DNA of 64,000 nucleotides from Pogostemon cablin (lineage: Eukaryota; Streptophyta; Magnoliopsida; Lamiales; Lamiaceae): contig CM042975.1 in the NCBI GenBank assembly GCA_023678885.1, positions 26,515,405 through 26,579,404 of the forward strand, in the 5' to 3' direction. Both the position numbers and the translations under genes were made by a program. Position 1 is the first letter of the stretch, and each line of letters begins with the position of its first letter. Positions 32,724 through 44,394 of the stretch are shown in pieces. The notes under the pieces are model-generated. The model searched no databases and had not been told where the DNA came from. It was given only the letters and a program-made list of their open reading frames with translations.

Positions 32724-32949
32724 CTCCATTCGTCCGCTTCAAAGAGTCTTATTTTTCCATTTTGGCGTCCGCCTCTAAGGATCTCATTTATTTTTTTATA
32801 CATATGGGACCCACACACACCCACTAATACAACTAAAAAATGGGACCTACACCTCCATTAATATAACTATCCACTACACATTAAATAATAATACTCCTTA
32901 ATCCACGTGCCAAAAAGCAAATGTTACCCTTATAGGCGGACGGAGGGAG
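32724..32949. mobile_element. Stowaway-like MITE
   Basis: Ends CTCCATTCGTCCGC and GCGGACGGAGGGAG, flanked by TA; internal CACGTGCCAAAAAGCAAA. Confidence 0.88.
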
Positions 32950-32951
32950 TA

Positions 32952-33552
32952 TATATTATTTTCTAGATTATTTTATTTAAAAATGTACCAGTTATTAGTT
33001 AATCTCTATAAAATATTTTTTATTTACTGAAAAGTAATTTTCTAAAAGACAAATTCTCTTGTAAGACATTATGTATGTGAGACGGTTTGTAAGATGTGTT
33101 AAAATATGCTTATTATATAAATAAAGTATGCTTTATAATGATTAAAATATGTTTTCTAGAATATAATAAACAATCAATTAAAATATAATTTTAGAATATT
33201 ATAATATAATTTATTATTGACACACTTTAACTATAAATAAACATATTTTACTTAGTACTATATAATAAACCTATTTTAATAATGGATTCACCCGTTACAA
33301 AAAAAATTCGTAAGAGAGTTTCTCTTTGTAAAATAGTAAAATTACATGCTTTGTGTATTTAGAATCGTCCAAAATAGAATGTCAAAATAGTAAATAGCAG
33401 GAGAAATCGATAGACAAATGTTGGGAAAAAAAAAAATCAAAACGAAAAGAAAAGAAAAGAAATGGTGAGACGCATGCCAGGAGTAATCGATTCATCTGTC
33501 TTCTCACCGAACACACATCCTCTATCCACCACGCCACACCACAGAGACCGCT
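32952..33552. other. Upstream region of the TraB gene
   Basis: About 33040-33325 looks like another small foldback (CTCTTGTAAGAC with GAGACGG on the left, TTCGTAAGAGAG on the right). The last 200 bp hold the 5' UTR of the gene; no confident TATA box. Confidence 0.5.
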
Positions 33553-36500
33553 ATGCTCCACAATTCACTCGCCATTACAACCCCCAAATTAACATGCTCC
33601 GTCCCACCTTCTTCCCCAATTCCCAGATTCAAGGTTTTCTCCAAGATTGATGATGCCTCTACCGACCAGTTTTTGCGCAACAATTCCATTGCTGATTTCA
33701 TGAGGTTCAAGAGGGATGATCATGCCCAATTGCAAACTGCTCTTGTTTCCTACCGCAAGAAGTTCCCCTGGTTCATTCTTCAACCCTTTCTGCAAGTAAG
33801 TTTCCATTTCGCTTTTGTTTGCTCTTCTTCTTTTTCTAATTGCTGAGATTTTTTGTTTCGTTTGTAGGTGGATTTGGTCTCGACGATTCATATTGCTGAT
33901 AAGGAGTAAGTTTTCTGTAGAATTTGTGGTGAATTTGGGTCTGTTAGTTGTTATGTTTGGAGTTGGAGATGGTATTATTGTTGTTTCCATGAGAAATAAC
34001 TTTCACTACTTATTTTGATTGTACAAGAGACCTTCTTTGCGGCTCTAATGGTGGCTAAATTCTACTATAAGCTTTCCATAATATGAGTCAAAATGTATCC
34101 AAGTTCTTCCTGTCTTCTAGTGCAGTTGACTTCATGTTGTTCTGTTTCTGATTAATAAGATGAAATCAAATGTTTAGTGGAAAAAATCATTGACTATATG
34201 ATATCTTGACTTGTAATTATGGCAAATGATATGATCACCATGGTGATAATGATTTATTGTTTGCCAATTCTGCAATGCTGGTTATATTTGAAATCCCTTC
34301 ATTACTCTGGACATGTGTAGTACTAATCTGAACCTATGGTCTCTCTTAGTATCAGCAGATGGATTATTTGACCATATATGCAATATTAAGGGTTTAGTTG
34401 TAAACATCATATGTGTGAGATGTATCATTTACGCCATATTTGGTTAGATGTTTCTTGTGTTTTCTTGAATTATGAATTATGAATTCTTAAAAGATTTTTT
34501 TGCTCAAAACCTAGCAATTTTTGTCACATTCAGAATTGATGGAGGTGAGGTGATTTGGATTTATGGACAATGAAATTTTGAAGGTAGTGTTTATGAACTG
34601 AACTTTCTGAGAACGTTTTTAGTTTTGTGACTGATGGAACATATTGTCTTTTGCTGCTAAATTTCTTTTGCTTAATCTAAAGTGGTCTAAAGTTTTCAGA
34701 TTTTTATATTATAATATCATTTTCTATAATGGTCCGTAATGTATAGGTACATCTTTATGAGTCTTTGTGGTGTTATTTATGAAAATGACCTCAAAAATTT
34801 TTTATCTTCTCGTTCTGTAAGTCTATTCAGAAATTCTCTTTTCAATGTTCTTACATGTTACAATGGAAATCTCTTAAGTGCGTGTATTTGCAGGTACTTT
34901 GCAACACTACAGAAAATACTTGAGTCATATGATTGTGTTCTTTATGAGATGGTTGCTAGCAGAGAGAGTTTAGAAAACAGAAGAAATCCTGAGGCTAAAA
35001 AGAAGCTAAAGGGCTCGTATTTACGGGGATTTAATATTCTTGGATTCATTCAACGACAGATGGCTAAGCTACTTATGCTCGATTTTCAGTTAGATTGTCT
35101 TGACTACCAGGCAGAAAATTGGTATCATGCAGATCTTGACTTTGAAACATTTAAGTTACTCCAGGTAATGTTGCCTGCAGATCTCCTGAAGTACATTGTG
35201 TTGTTCAAAATCTACTTTATTTGCTATTAGACAATCATCTCATTGACGAAACTAAAAAAATTTAAAATTGCAAAAGCTAGTTCTTACTAATATAATTGAG
35301 TTGTAATTACTTAATAACACATATACTTGGTTCATTTAATATAGTTGAAGCAACAGCTACACGTTTCAAATATTAAGACTGACATTTATTTGGAAAGCTT
35401 AACTTGTTGGGCTTGATTGAAGGTAAGATCATTGCTATGCATTGTGGGTATTGGTTGACTAGTTTCATTGTTTTGAGTCCAAAACTGTGATTTCTTGCAA
35501 GGCATAACTAAATGCACTGTATCTTTTCAATACATTTTCTTTGATATCTTTGTTATTTATTATGCATATGATTTGATGTTCATGTAGTGATTTTTAAATT
35601 TCTACCTGATCTTTTCCAGCTTGAAAAAGGTGAGAGTTTCTTCACATTTGCCAGAGATATGACACTTAAATCAACTAAAGCTATGGTTCAATCTGCTCCT
35701 GTTCGAGAAGATCTTGGTCCCTGGAGATCCAAGCTCTTATGGGCATCACGTGTTGTGCCAATGCCTCTTGTTGGCCTTCTCATCATTGGAGGTGTTTGTG
35801 CGGATGTTGGAAATCAAGCTGAATATCCTGAAATAGAAGCCTTGTCAAAGCTCGATTTTGGTGCAGCAATGAAAGTTTTCCTAGCAAAGAGGCTGACAAC
35901 TGAGTAAGTGTTCAAGTGCTTGAATAATAGAAATGTGTTCTGTTATTCCTTCATCAATATCCTCAACCTTAAAACATAACTTAAAAGTATATGTGATTGG
36001 TCACTTATCCACATGACAAACTATTTCGTCTAAATAAACATGAAGCCATGTGTAAATTATAGTACTAATTATCTCCATTCAACTCCTCCGCAGAGGTACT
36101 AAAATTCATCTCTATTATTCTAGGTTCACACAGGTGACAGTTGATGTAGAAGAGAAGTCCGTTATCATTGGTGAAAGGAATAAAGCTGCAGTGGAGGCTC
36201 TACGTCGAGCAATAGATGATGGTAACAATAAGATCGCAATCCTGTATGGTGGCGGCCACATGCCCGATTTGGGAAGGAGGCTGCGGGAAGAGTTTGATCT
36301 TGTTCCCTCTCAGGTACAATGGGTAACGGCATGGTCCATAAAAAACAAGATTGTTACAAGTAGTTCGCTTCCATTTCTGAGAAAACTAGCCGGCATATCC
36401 GGATGGCCTCTGAACCGGTACCAGACGGTAGCATTGCTCATATTTTCTTCAGTGCTTGCTTTGGATCTCTGGTTTTGGGAACTATTTTTTGGCACCACAG

Positions 36501-36565
36501 TGAATTGGTTCTCTAATGTAGCTTCAGATGTAATTCATTATGTTGATAACATTCAGGTTATGTGA
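33553..36565 (+). CDS. TraB-domain membrane protein, probably organellar
   Basis: Five exons: 33553-33795, 33868-33905, 34894-35164, 35620-35903, 36124-36565, all introns GT-AG, product 425 residues. Residues 1-40 are Ser/Pro/Lys-rich with few acids, like a plastid or mitochondrial transit peptide. The TraB/PrgY core has the STIHIADKEYF motif (about 86-96; histidine in the GxxH-like position, split by intron 2) and GGGHMPDLGRRL (321-332). Hydrophobic spans lie at 228-246 and 378-403, the latter in LLIFSSVLALDLWFWELFFG. In plants such proteins are described as TraB family; bacterial relatives are linked to pheromone shutdown, and the biochemical activity is not known to me. The reading frame is intact, so the gene is probably functional. 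Confidence 0.88.
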
Positions 36566-37842
36566 TAGAATACTGGTGCTAACTTTATCATAATTTAAGC
36601 TGATTTAAATTTGTCACTATTTTGTGACTCTGTATGTAACTCTTTGTAGTTGTGTACTCTTTAATCCTGCTGCTCAAAGGCATTTTGAAATCATATTCTA
36701 GCTTGTGTTCTCTAAATCAAGGTTCTAAAATCACCTTTTATAAATTTATAAACCCTACTAATTCTTAATTCACCAACCTTTCATACAATTTTTTTTCTCT
36801 TAAACTACGTTTTCCGTCTTTGATTGTTTACCTATACCCTATCATGGATATTAAGAAAAAAATATTTTATGATTAATTTTATTAACTTTTAGGGGGTGAT
36901 CTAATATTTTTAGGTAATAAATGAAGTGTATAGTATATTATGTGTATAAAAAAAAAGATGATATTTTTTAAATCAACGTATACTTTTGAAGTGTTAGTTT
37001 AGAATGATATATTTTTTTTAGTACGAACCAATATGAAAATAGTGAACTTTTTATATTTCATTTCTCATTTTTTCTTTCACATCAATTGATATTTTATAAC
37101 ACATTTCATCGATAACTTCTTACTTATTAATTTTACATAAATTTAATACACATCCTTTAAAAAACTCAAAAATTAATATTCAATTGATTTGCAAAATATA
37201 TGTTTCTCAAAATTAATATTCAATTGATCTGCAAAATATATGTTTTCAAAATTATTACTAATTTCCAGTTGTAATTTCTTGTTCGTTTTCCGTTCATCAT
37301 TTGATTTATTAATTTTATTTGGTTCAAAATTTATAAGGATATTTAAATTCAATCTGTGCAATTTCTAAAACAATTATCCAAATTTTCCTTCAAGTGAATT
37401 ATTATAGTCTCGTGGGTCGCCTTGTAATTATCCATTTTTTATGGGACAAAGGTGTTGTATTTTTATAATTTTCCTAAAAATATTGTTCCAGATAGGACAA
37501 AGAAAGGCTGTATGAACCATATCATGCTGCCTACAATGCAGCAGGAAATTAATGTGGATTTATCCAAAAAAGAAAACAAATATTTTAATAATAGATTCAA
37601 ATAGTATATGATGATAACTATGACAGAATTTAGTATATGAATGATGATATCCCCTTTTTTCGTCTTTTATTTATTAATAATTAATGAAGATTGAATGATG
37701 GAGATGAAGATGATTTTATTGGCGAAGAAGCAAGTTTCATGCCAACCACTTCATTTCTAATTCTTCTCTAGGTTAGTGCATTGTTTTCTTCAATTCAATT
37801 CTTTGGATAGAAATTAATTGCTTAATTTATTATTTTTCTTTA

Positions 37843-37844
<2 letters not shown>

Positions 37845-37912
<68 letters not shown>
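37845..37912. repeat. (AT)n microsatellite
   Basis: About 34 uninterrupted AT units. Confidence 0.98.
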
Positions 37913-37915
<3 letters not shown>

Positions 37916-39830
37916 TTTTTATTTTTTTTATCAATTTGGTGGACCTTGTAGTTCTTCACAAGAAGTGTAAAGGAATTAGTGAAATATTTATTTTGATGTA
38001 ACTGAATATGTGATGAGTCAATCCAAAAAGTTAATGAAAACAAATTTAGACTCGCAATAATTTTAACGAGTCATTTATGATCATTTCAAAATGCGATTTT
38101 AATTTTGAGTGTTATTATTAAGTATGGTCCTAATTTAATATAATTTGTCTAATTTTTTAATATCAACTGAAATATAGATGGAATAGACGAGCATGAATTC
38201 TGTGACGATCGATGCTTTTATGGAGATTCATATGCCATGGCTGGTTTGGAAGAGAGGTAATAATACTAATTTTGAATTATTATTATAATTAAAAAAAAAA
38301 GAAAATAGTGTTGATGTGAATTTATGCGAAATCTTTCATTCCCAAAAAAATTGATATTATATATCAAGGTTTAGAGATTGAAATATGGGGTTGAGTTTTA
38401 AATTGATCAAAGTGTATGGTGCAAGATTGTTCACTTTTTTTAATAAATATATGGAGTATTTTTTTTAAATGGTTATTGCTTTCTATCTATAATAATAAAT
38501 TAGTATTTTTCATTGATCTATTATAATTTTCATTAAATTAAAAATATAATGGGATCATTTGAAATTAAATCAGTAAATTCAAATATCGAAATAATAAACA
38601 ATAAATTTTCAAATATATTACTCCATCAAATTCCTCTAACCGTTTCAACTTTAACTCTTTAGGCATTTGCACGGATAACATGGTAAAGGCTTTGGAAATT
38701 TGGTTCTAAACTTGAACTGAATCTGAATGCTTTGGAACTTCTACTTCTCAAATCGATTAAATGATTTTCTGTGATTCCATGTAATTTGCTGATAGTAAAT
38801 AAATTAATAAATAAAAATTGATTCTTGCACGATGTGAAAATCTTCCATATTTTTATTTTATTTATGTGCTTACAAACATAAAAATTAAGGTTAATTAATT
38901 TTTAGTTTTAATTAAATACAGTATCTTATTACTTTCTATTTATATTAGGAATATTATTATCTATTAATATCTATCTTTATCATTTTAATTGATTGAGAAT
39001 ATATTTTTATTAAAACTTTAAAATTTTACTAATTCTTATTCATTACACGAAATGAGTTCTATGAGACACTCCTCAATCGTTTGCCAAACTAATTAATTGA
39101 TGAAAAACTCAGACGGTACACCCTCCAAAATTTGTAGAACATATAAACTCCGTTGCATTTTCTCATATAAAATAAAATAAAATAATTAATAAAGTAAAGT
39201 AATATTAGCACCACTCGAACTACATATAAAAAGTGGGTTAAAGATGAAACGTTTATAATGCATGTCATGCCAAAGTGGCTATGCTTATAGATAAGGAATA
39301 CGTTCATGATCTAGGTCGTAAAATCCAAATTTTAACCTTATTGAATATAATAGGAAAAGAATGAAATAAAACATTAAAACTCTTCTTATTTCAATTGATA
39401 TTTTCAATAAAAAAAAAGTATTAATTTTTAACATCTTGTGGAAATATACAAGAGACCAACTAACTCCTTCACATTTTCTATATTTATATGTAAAAAAAAA
39501 AAATCATTTATCTCTATATTAAAAAGTAAATAGGATCATCTATTCCACAATGGTATTACATTTCATATTTCACAAATTAAATACTTGACATGTGTCATAA
39601 TTAATGCCAAAAAATCAATATATGTCATAAGGATTTAATGATCATTTGTAGAATATAATTTCTTTTATATTCCTATTATGAAACATCTAATGTGGAATAG
39701 AGAATTCAACTTGCCTCAAAAGTTACTTAAATTTTAAATTTATCATTCTTATAATACTATAATACCTACGGAGTAAATAAAGTTTATAAAAAAAAATATT
39801 TTTTTTAAAAAATAATGTGGAATAATAAAA

Positions 39831-40043
39831 TACTCCATTTGTCCATTCGAAAGGTGGTCATTTACTTTTTCTGCGTAGATTAAAAAATATTATTATTTTA
39901 TGTATAGTGAATAGTTATATTAGCAGTGAGTGGTGTGCCATATGTGAGACATTTTTATTAAAAGTGAAAAATGATGACATTTGGATGAGACATCTAATAT
40001 GTTAAAATTAAGACTTTTTGTGGGGTGGAGCCTGGAGGAGTAG
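39831..40043. mobile_element. Eroded Stowaway-like MITE
   Basis: Ends TACTCCATTTGTCC and GGAGGAGTA, with the internal block CGTAGATTAAAAAATATTATTATTT typical of the group (partly decayed). Confidence 0.65.
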
Positions 40044-40363
40044 TAAACATGAAGGGTTATATACAAACATAAAAAGTAAGTTATCTTTTTTATCCTTAGA
40101 ATTTGCAAGAGAATGTCATTACATAGCCTTTATTAGCGATTTAGATACATTTTTATTATGAACCATTTAATCAATAAAATTTAGAGTAAGATAGGTATAC
40201 CAATGCATTTACAAGACATTTGTACATCATTTCCACATCTTTCATTCCCCGTGGCACTATCCCTCTTCAATCCATAAACTCGCCACCTTTCTCCATGAAA
40301 TCACCAATTTACTCCCATTAAATTCACAGAAATCTCCCCTCTGATTCAATCACAACTCCATTA

Positions 40364-41897
40364 ATGGAAGCTCAACAGCGAAGAATCAGAACACCTCGTC
40401 TGAACAGATATGCTCTGGCTTGCGCCCTTCTGGCTTCCACCAACTCCATCTTACTAGGTTACGGTAATTCTCTCTCTTCTCTTAATCCGCCATTAAATTA
40501 CCTTCACCAACTCCCTCATTCATCTCCCTTTTCCACTAGATATCGGCGCCATGAGTGGAGCTGCTCTGTTCATCAAGGAAGATCTCAAGATTTCGTCAGT
40601 TCAGGAGGAGATTATGGTGGGCTCTCTCAATGTCTTCTCCCTCGTCGGTTCTTTGACTTCCGGCAAGACTTCCGACTGGATCGGACGCCGCTACACCATC
40701 GTTCTCGCGGCGGCGACGTTCTTCGTCGGCGCTCTGTTAATGGGCCTGGCTCCCTCTTATCCTTTCCTCATCGCCGGAAGGATTGTCGCCGGCATCGGCG
40801 TCGGATTCTCACTCATGATCGCTCCTGTTTACACGGCGGAGGTTTCCCCCGCCGTCACCCGCGGCTTCCTTACCTCCCTCCCGGAGGTCTTCATCAACGT
40901 CGGAATCCTGCTGGGCTACGCCTTGTCCGGTCTCTCTCCGGCGATAAACTGGAGGCTGATGCTCGGCCTCGCCGCCTTCCCCGCCGTCGCCATCGCCGCC
41001 GGTGTCCTGACGATGCCGGAGTCTCCGCGGTGGCTGGTCATGAAAGGCCGCGTCGGAGAAGCCAAAATGGTGTTGCAGAGGACCTCCGAGAGTGAGGAAG
41101 AATCGGAGAGAAGACTCGAGGAGATAAAGAAGGCTGCCATGGCTTCAATCCCGGAGAATTCAGTTGATTCTACGGCGGCGTGGCGTGGACAAGGCGTCTG
41201 GAAGGAGCTCTTCCCCTTCTCGGCCGCTCCGCCGCATTCTGGTGGCGGCGTTAGGGATTAATTTCTTTATGCAAGCATCTGGAAACGACGCCGTTGTGTA
41301 CTACACGCCGGAGGTTTTCAAATCCGCCGGGATCCACAGCCGCCGTGGTCTCGTCGGAGTGACTGTCATTATGGGGATAACAAAGACTTCCTTCGTTTTA
41401 ATTTCCGCACTTTTTTTGGACCACTATGGGAGAAGGCCCTTACTGTTATTGGGCTCAATTGGGATGGCGGTTTCTCTTGCTGGGCTGGGCCTCGGGTCCA
41501 AGTTCTTAGAAAATCGGGCCCACAAACCTAGTTGGGCCATAGCGCTGTGTGTAGTGACAGTTTGCGCGGATGTATTGTTTTCTCGATTGGGCTTGGGCCC
41601 ATTACGTGGGTGTACTCTTCGGAAATATTTCCCATGAGATTGCGGGCCCAAGGGACTAGTTTGGCGATTTCGGTGAACAGATTGGTGAGTGGAACAATCG
41701 CTATGACGTTTCTTAGTATTTCAAAGAAGATCAGTTTTGGTGGCACGTTTTTTGTGTTGGCTGGAATAATGGTTTTAGGGAGTATTTTCTTTTATTTCTT
41801 GTTGCCAGAAACAAAAGGGAAGAGCTTAGACGAAATTGGTGAGGTGTTTGAGGATAATGATCCAAATAGTTGTATCAAGATGAGAGAAATGTCCTAA
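40364..41897 (+). CDS. Polyol/monosaccharide transporter (PLT6-like), two apparent frameshifts
   Basis: Exon 1 40364-40463 and exon 2 40540-41897 (76-bp GT-AG intron inside the Asp of GYDIGAMSG), about 485 residues in total, usual for the family. Sugar-porter signatures are present: GYDIGAMSG (about 32-40), DWIGRR (79-84), PESPRW (193-198), GINFFMQASGNDAVVYY, DHYGRR, GLGPITWVYSSEIFP and PETKGKSLDEI. It should be a 12-helix plasma-membrane proton symporter for polyols or hexoses. The family frame shifts by +1 at about 41211-41216 (a run of CCCC) and by -1 at about 41571-41576, the two cancelling so that the C-terminus is in the starting frame. Between them the shifted frame still codes conserved helices. 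Either the gene is recently broken or the assembly has two indel errors. The wording resembles Arabidopsis PLT6 (inference). Confidence 0.85.
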
Positions 41898-42134
41898 TTG
41901 TAATTATGGGATTTGATGATGTTATAATGTAAATTAAATTTGAGATAGCATACTTATGTAGTCCATGAAACTATGAAGAAACACCACTTTATCAAGCAAA
42001 GAAGCAAAGATGTAGTTTGCTAGAATATTAATTGAGAGAACGCACAATTAACACGCACGTTTTTTGAATTTACTCAATTTGGTTGAAGTGAGAGATCCTA
42101 AAATTTTAAATGGAATACAATTAAGTATTCAATT

Positions 42135-42424
42135 TGTCCTATTTCCTTCGTCAAAATAAATAATAGTATTAATGAACCAATGGTTCTCTTTCTACATTTA
42201 TCAATAAACAATTAATACATATCCAAATTTCTCATCATGATGTTTACATATTTTTAACCCACACAAACCAATTAAAATATTTTCGTGGGACCCGCTTACA
42301 ATACTAATGCAACTACCCACAATACATTAAAATATTATTTTTTTCACCTCAATACACATTAAAATATACTACTTAATCTCCGTGAAAAAAACAAACGTTT
42401 TTATTAGGCGTGACAGAGGGAGTA
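42135..42424. mobile_element. Eroded Stowaway-like MITE
   Basis: Right end GTGACAGAGGGAGTA with CTCCGTGAAAAAAACAAACG; the left end (ATTTCCTTCGTCAAAATAAA) is degraded. Confidence 0.65.
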
Positions 42425-42520
42425 AGTATTAAAAAAATAGTACTAATGTGTAATACTTGAGTGAGACCATCTTACGTGAAATAATTTTAACGCCCTTTTA
42501 TATTATTATATTAAATATAT

Positions 42521-42762
42521 TACTCCCCCCGTCCCGTTTCAATGTTTACGTTTCTATTTTGAGCGTCCCATTTCAATGTTTACGTTTTCCTTTTTGGAAT
42601 ATGGGACCCACTTAAAACAATTAATATATCATCCAACACTAATACACCTACACACTTTACATTAAATATTATATTTTTCAACCCACTATCTATTAAAATA
42701 TTATATTTCTTAATCAACGTGCAAAAAGCAAACGTAAATATTGAAATGGAATGGAGGGAATA
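42521..42762. mobile_element. Stowaway-like MITE
   Basis: Ends TACTCCCCCCGTCCCG and TGGAATGGAGGGAATA; internal CAACGTGCAAAAAGCAAACG. A short direct repeat CATTTCAATGTTTACG/CGTTTCAATGTTTACG lies in the left half. Confidence 0.85.
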
Positions 42763-43715
42763 TTATATTATCGGTGTACCCGATAATATCATCATCTTAT
42801 TTTTAGGGGTAATATGGTAGGACGGGAGTAACTAAAATAGAATAGTGTGTAATAAGTTAACACCAGACTTCAAAATTGGATAGGACCGACCGATTTGATT
42901 GGGAACTGAAGTCGAAATCTATCCGAAACCTCCCTAAATTGCTTTTGTAGTTAAACTGGAAAAATTAATTTGAACCGAGTCAAATCGGAATAATCAGTTT
43001 AACCGACGTCGACTAATTTGAAAGCCTACAATCACGACAAAACAAACATGAAGAAGGGAAAGTACTGATGTTTATATATAGAGATCCAATACCCACTTCT
43101 CTCTAATAAATAACCAATGTGGGATGAGAAAAAAAGGGAAGCATTGGCCTTTATACAGAATTCCAATACCCCTTTTTTTGGTCTATAAGCAACCAATGTG
43201 GGATATTGAATAAAGTAAGGGAAATCGTTTTATTACACAAAATATTTTAGGGTTAATTGCAAAAAAATCCCTAACCTTTATTTTTATTGCAAATAAATTC
43301 TAACATTTGAGAAATTGCAAAAAAACATTGACCTTTAAGTTTCGTGCAAAACGCACCCAACAGGCAGGAGAGGGTTGCCCAATGTCTGAAGTGGCGTTGA
43401 CCTTTGCCACGTCAGCTTCCACGTCTGATTTAAATTTATTGCAAAAAACCCCAACCTTTACTTAAATTGCTATTTAATCACAACCTTTGAGATTTTAGCA
43501 AAAAGACCATCATATTTTTTATTTTATTTTTAAATTGCACCCATTATATTTTATATATAAAATTTAAATTCTAAAAAAATATTAAATAAAATAATAAATT
43601 AATTTTAGTTTTTAAAATATTTTATGCATTATAAAATTGTTATAATTTATAAAATCAAAGTATTCTTAACATGTCTAAATTTTTTTTCATAATTTTATGT
43701 TATACTATTTAATAT

Positions 43716-43718
<3 letters not shown>

Positions 43719-43795
<77 letters not shown>
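43719..43795. repeat. (TA)n microsatellite
   Basis: About 38 TA units inside the foldback element. Confidence 0.98.
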
Positions 43796-43799
<4 letters not shown>

Positions 43800-43920
43800 T
43801 GACTAAAAAATTATAAAAAAAAGTTTATAATTCATGTATATTTAATTTATAAACTCATAGTTTTATACGGACAAAAAATAGTATTAGTAAGTTTTGATTT
43901 ATACAAACCAAATTTTCATA

Positions 43921-44131
43921 TACTCCCTCCACCCATTTCAATTTTTACATATTTCTATTTTTGACATCTCATTTCAATCTTTACATTTTACTTTTTGGCA
44001 TATGCCCATCTAAAATAATTAATATATTACCATGGGACCCACATACAATAATAATACCTTACCCACTTGCATTAAAAATTAACAAAAGATTAATAAATAC
44101 GAGACAAGATAATTACGGGACGGAGTGAGTA
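43921..44131. mobile_element. Stowaway-like MITE nested in the foldback element
   Basis: Ends TACTCCCTCCACCC and GGGACGGAGTGAGTA. Confidence 0.82.
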
Positions 44132-44394
44132 ACAAAAAAATAATAATAAAAAATTAAAAACCTTATAAGAAAAAAAAAACCTTTAATTATGAAAATTTTA
44201 CAATGTATAAAATATTTTAAAATTAAAAGAATTTAAATAGTTAGATGTTTTATAATTTTAATATAATTTTTTTATTAAATTGGTACAATTTTAAAAAAAA
44301 TAATAAAAAATCTGATGAATTTTTTTGCCAAAATCTCAAAATTGGGATTTATTTGCAATAGAAGTAAAGGTTGATGTTATTTTGCAATAAACTC

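Larger units (their letters stand above)
36566..40363. other. Intergenic region between the TraB and transporter genes
   Basis: AT-rich; the 3' UTR of the TraB gene occupies the first 150 bp or so. Contains a 68-bp AT repeat (37845-37912), a possible short spliced unit (about 37690-38750, see findings) and a Stowaway-like MITE (39831-40043). Otherwise nothing recognised. Confidence 0.5.
41898..43249. other. Intergenic DNA with MITEs
   Basis: Starts with the transporter 3' UTR, then two Stowaway-like MITEs (42135-42424, 42521-42762). From about 43060 to 43215 two copies of a unit of about 100 bp (GATCCAATACCC and AATTCCAATACCCC, each followed by AACCAATGTGGGAT) are arranged in tandem. Confidence 0.55.
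43250..44394. mobile_element. MULE-like foldback element with nested MITE
   Basis: The left end GGGTTAATTGCAAAAAAATCCC faces TTTGCAATAAACTC at the right; inner arm blocks match in inverted order (AACCTTTATTTTTATTGCAA against TTGCAATAGAAGTAAAGGTT). Same terminal type as 28543-29739. The interior contains the TA repeat and the MITE at 43921-44131. Flanking 9-bp repeats are no longer clear. Confidence 0.75.

Noticed and set aside
37840..38043. Tyr/Ile repeat frame over the AT microsatellite
   Set aside because: Low-complexity translation of (AT)n.
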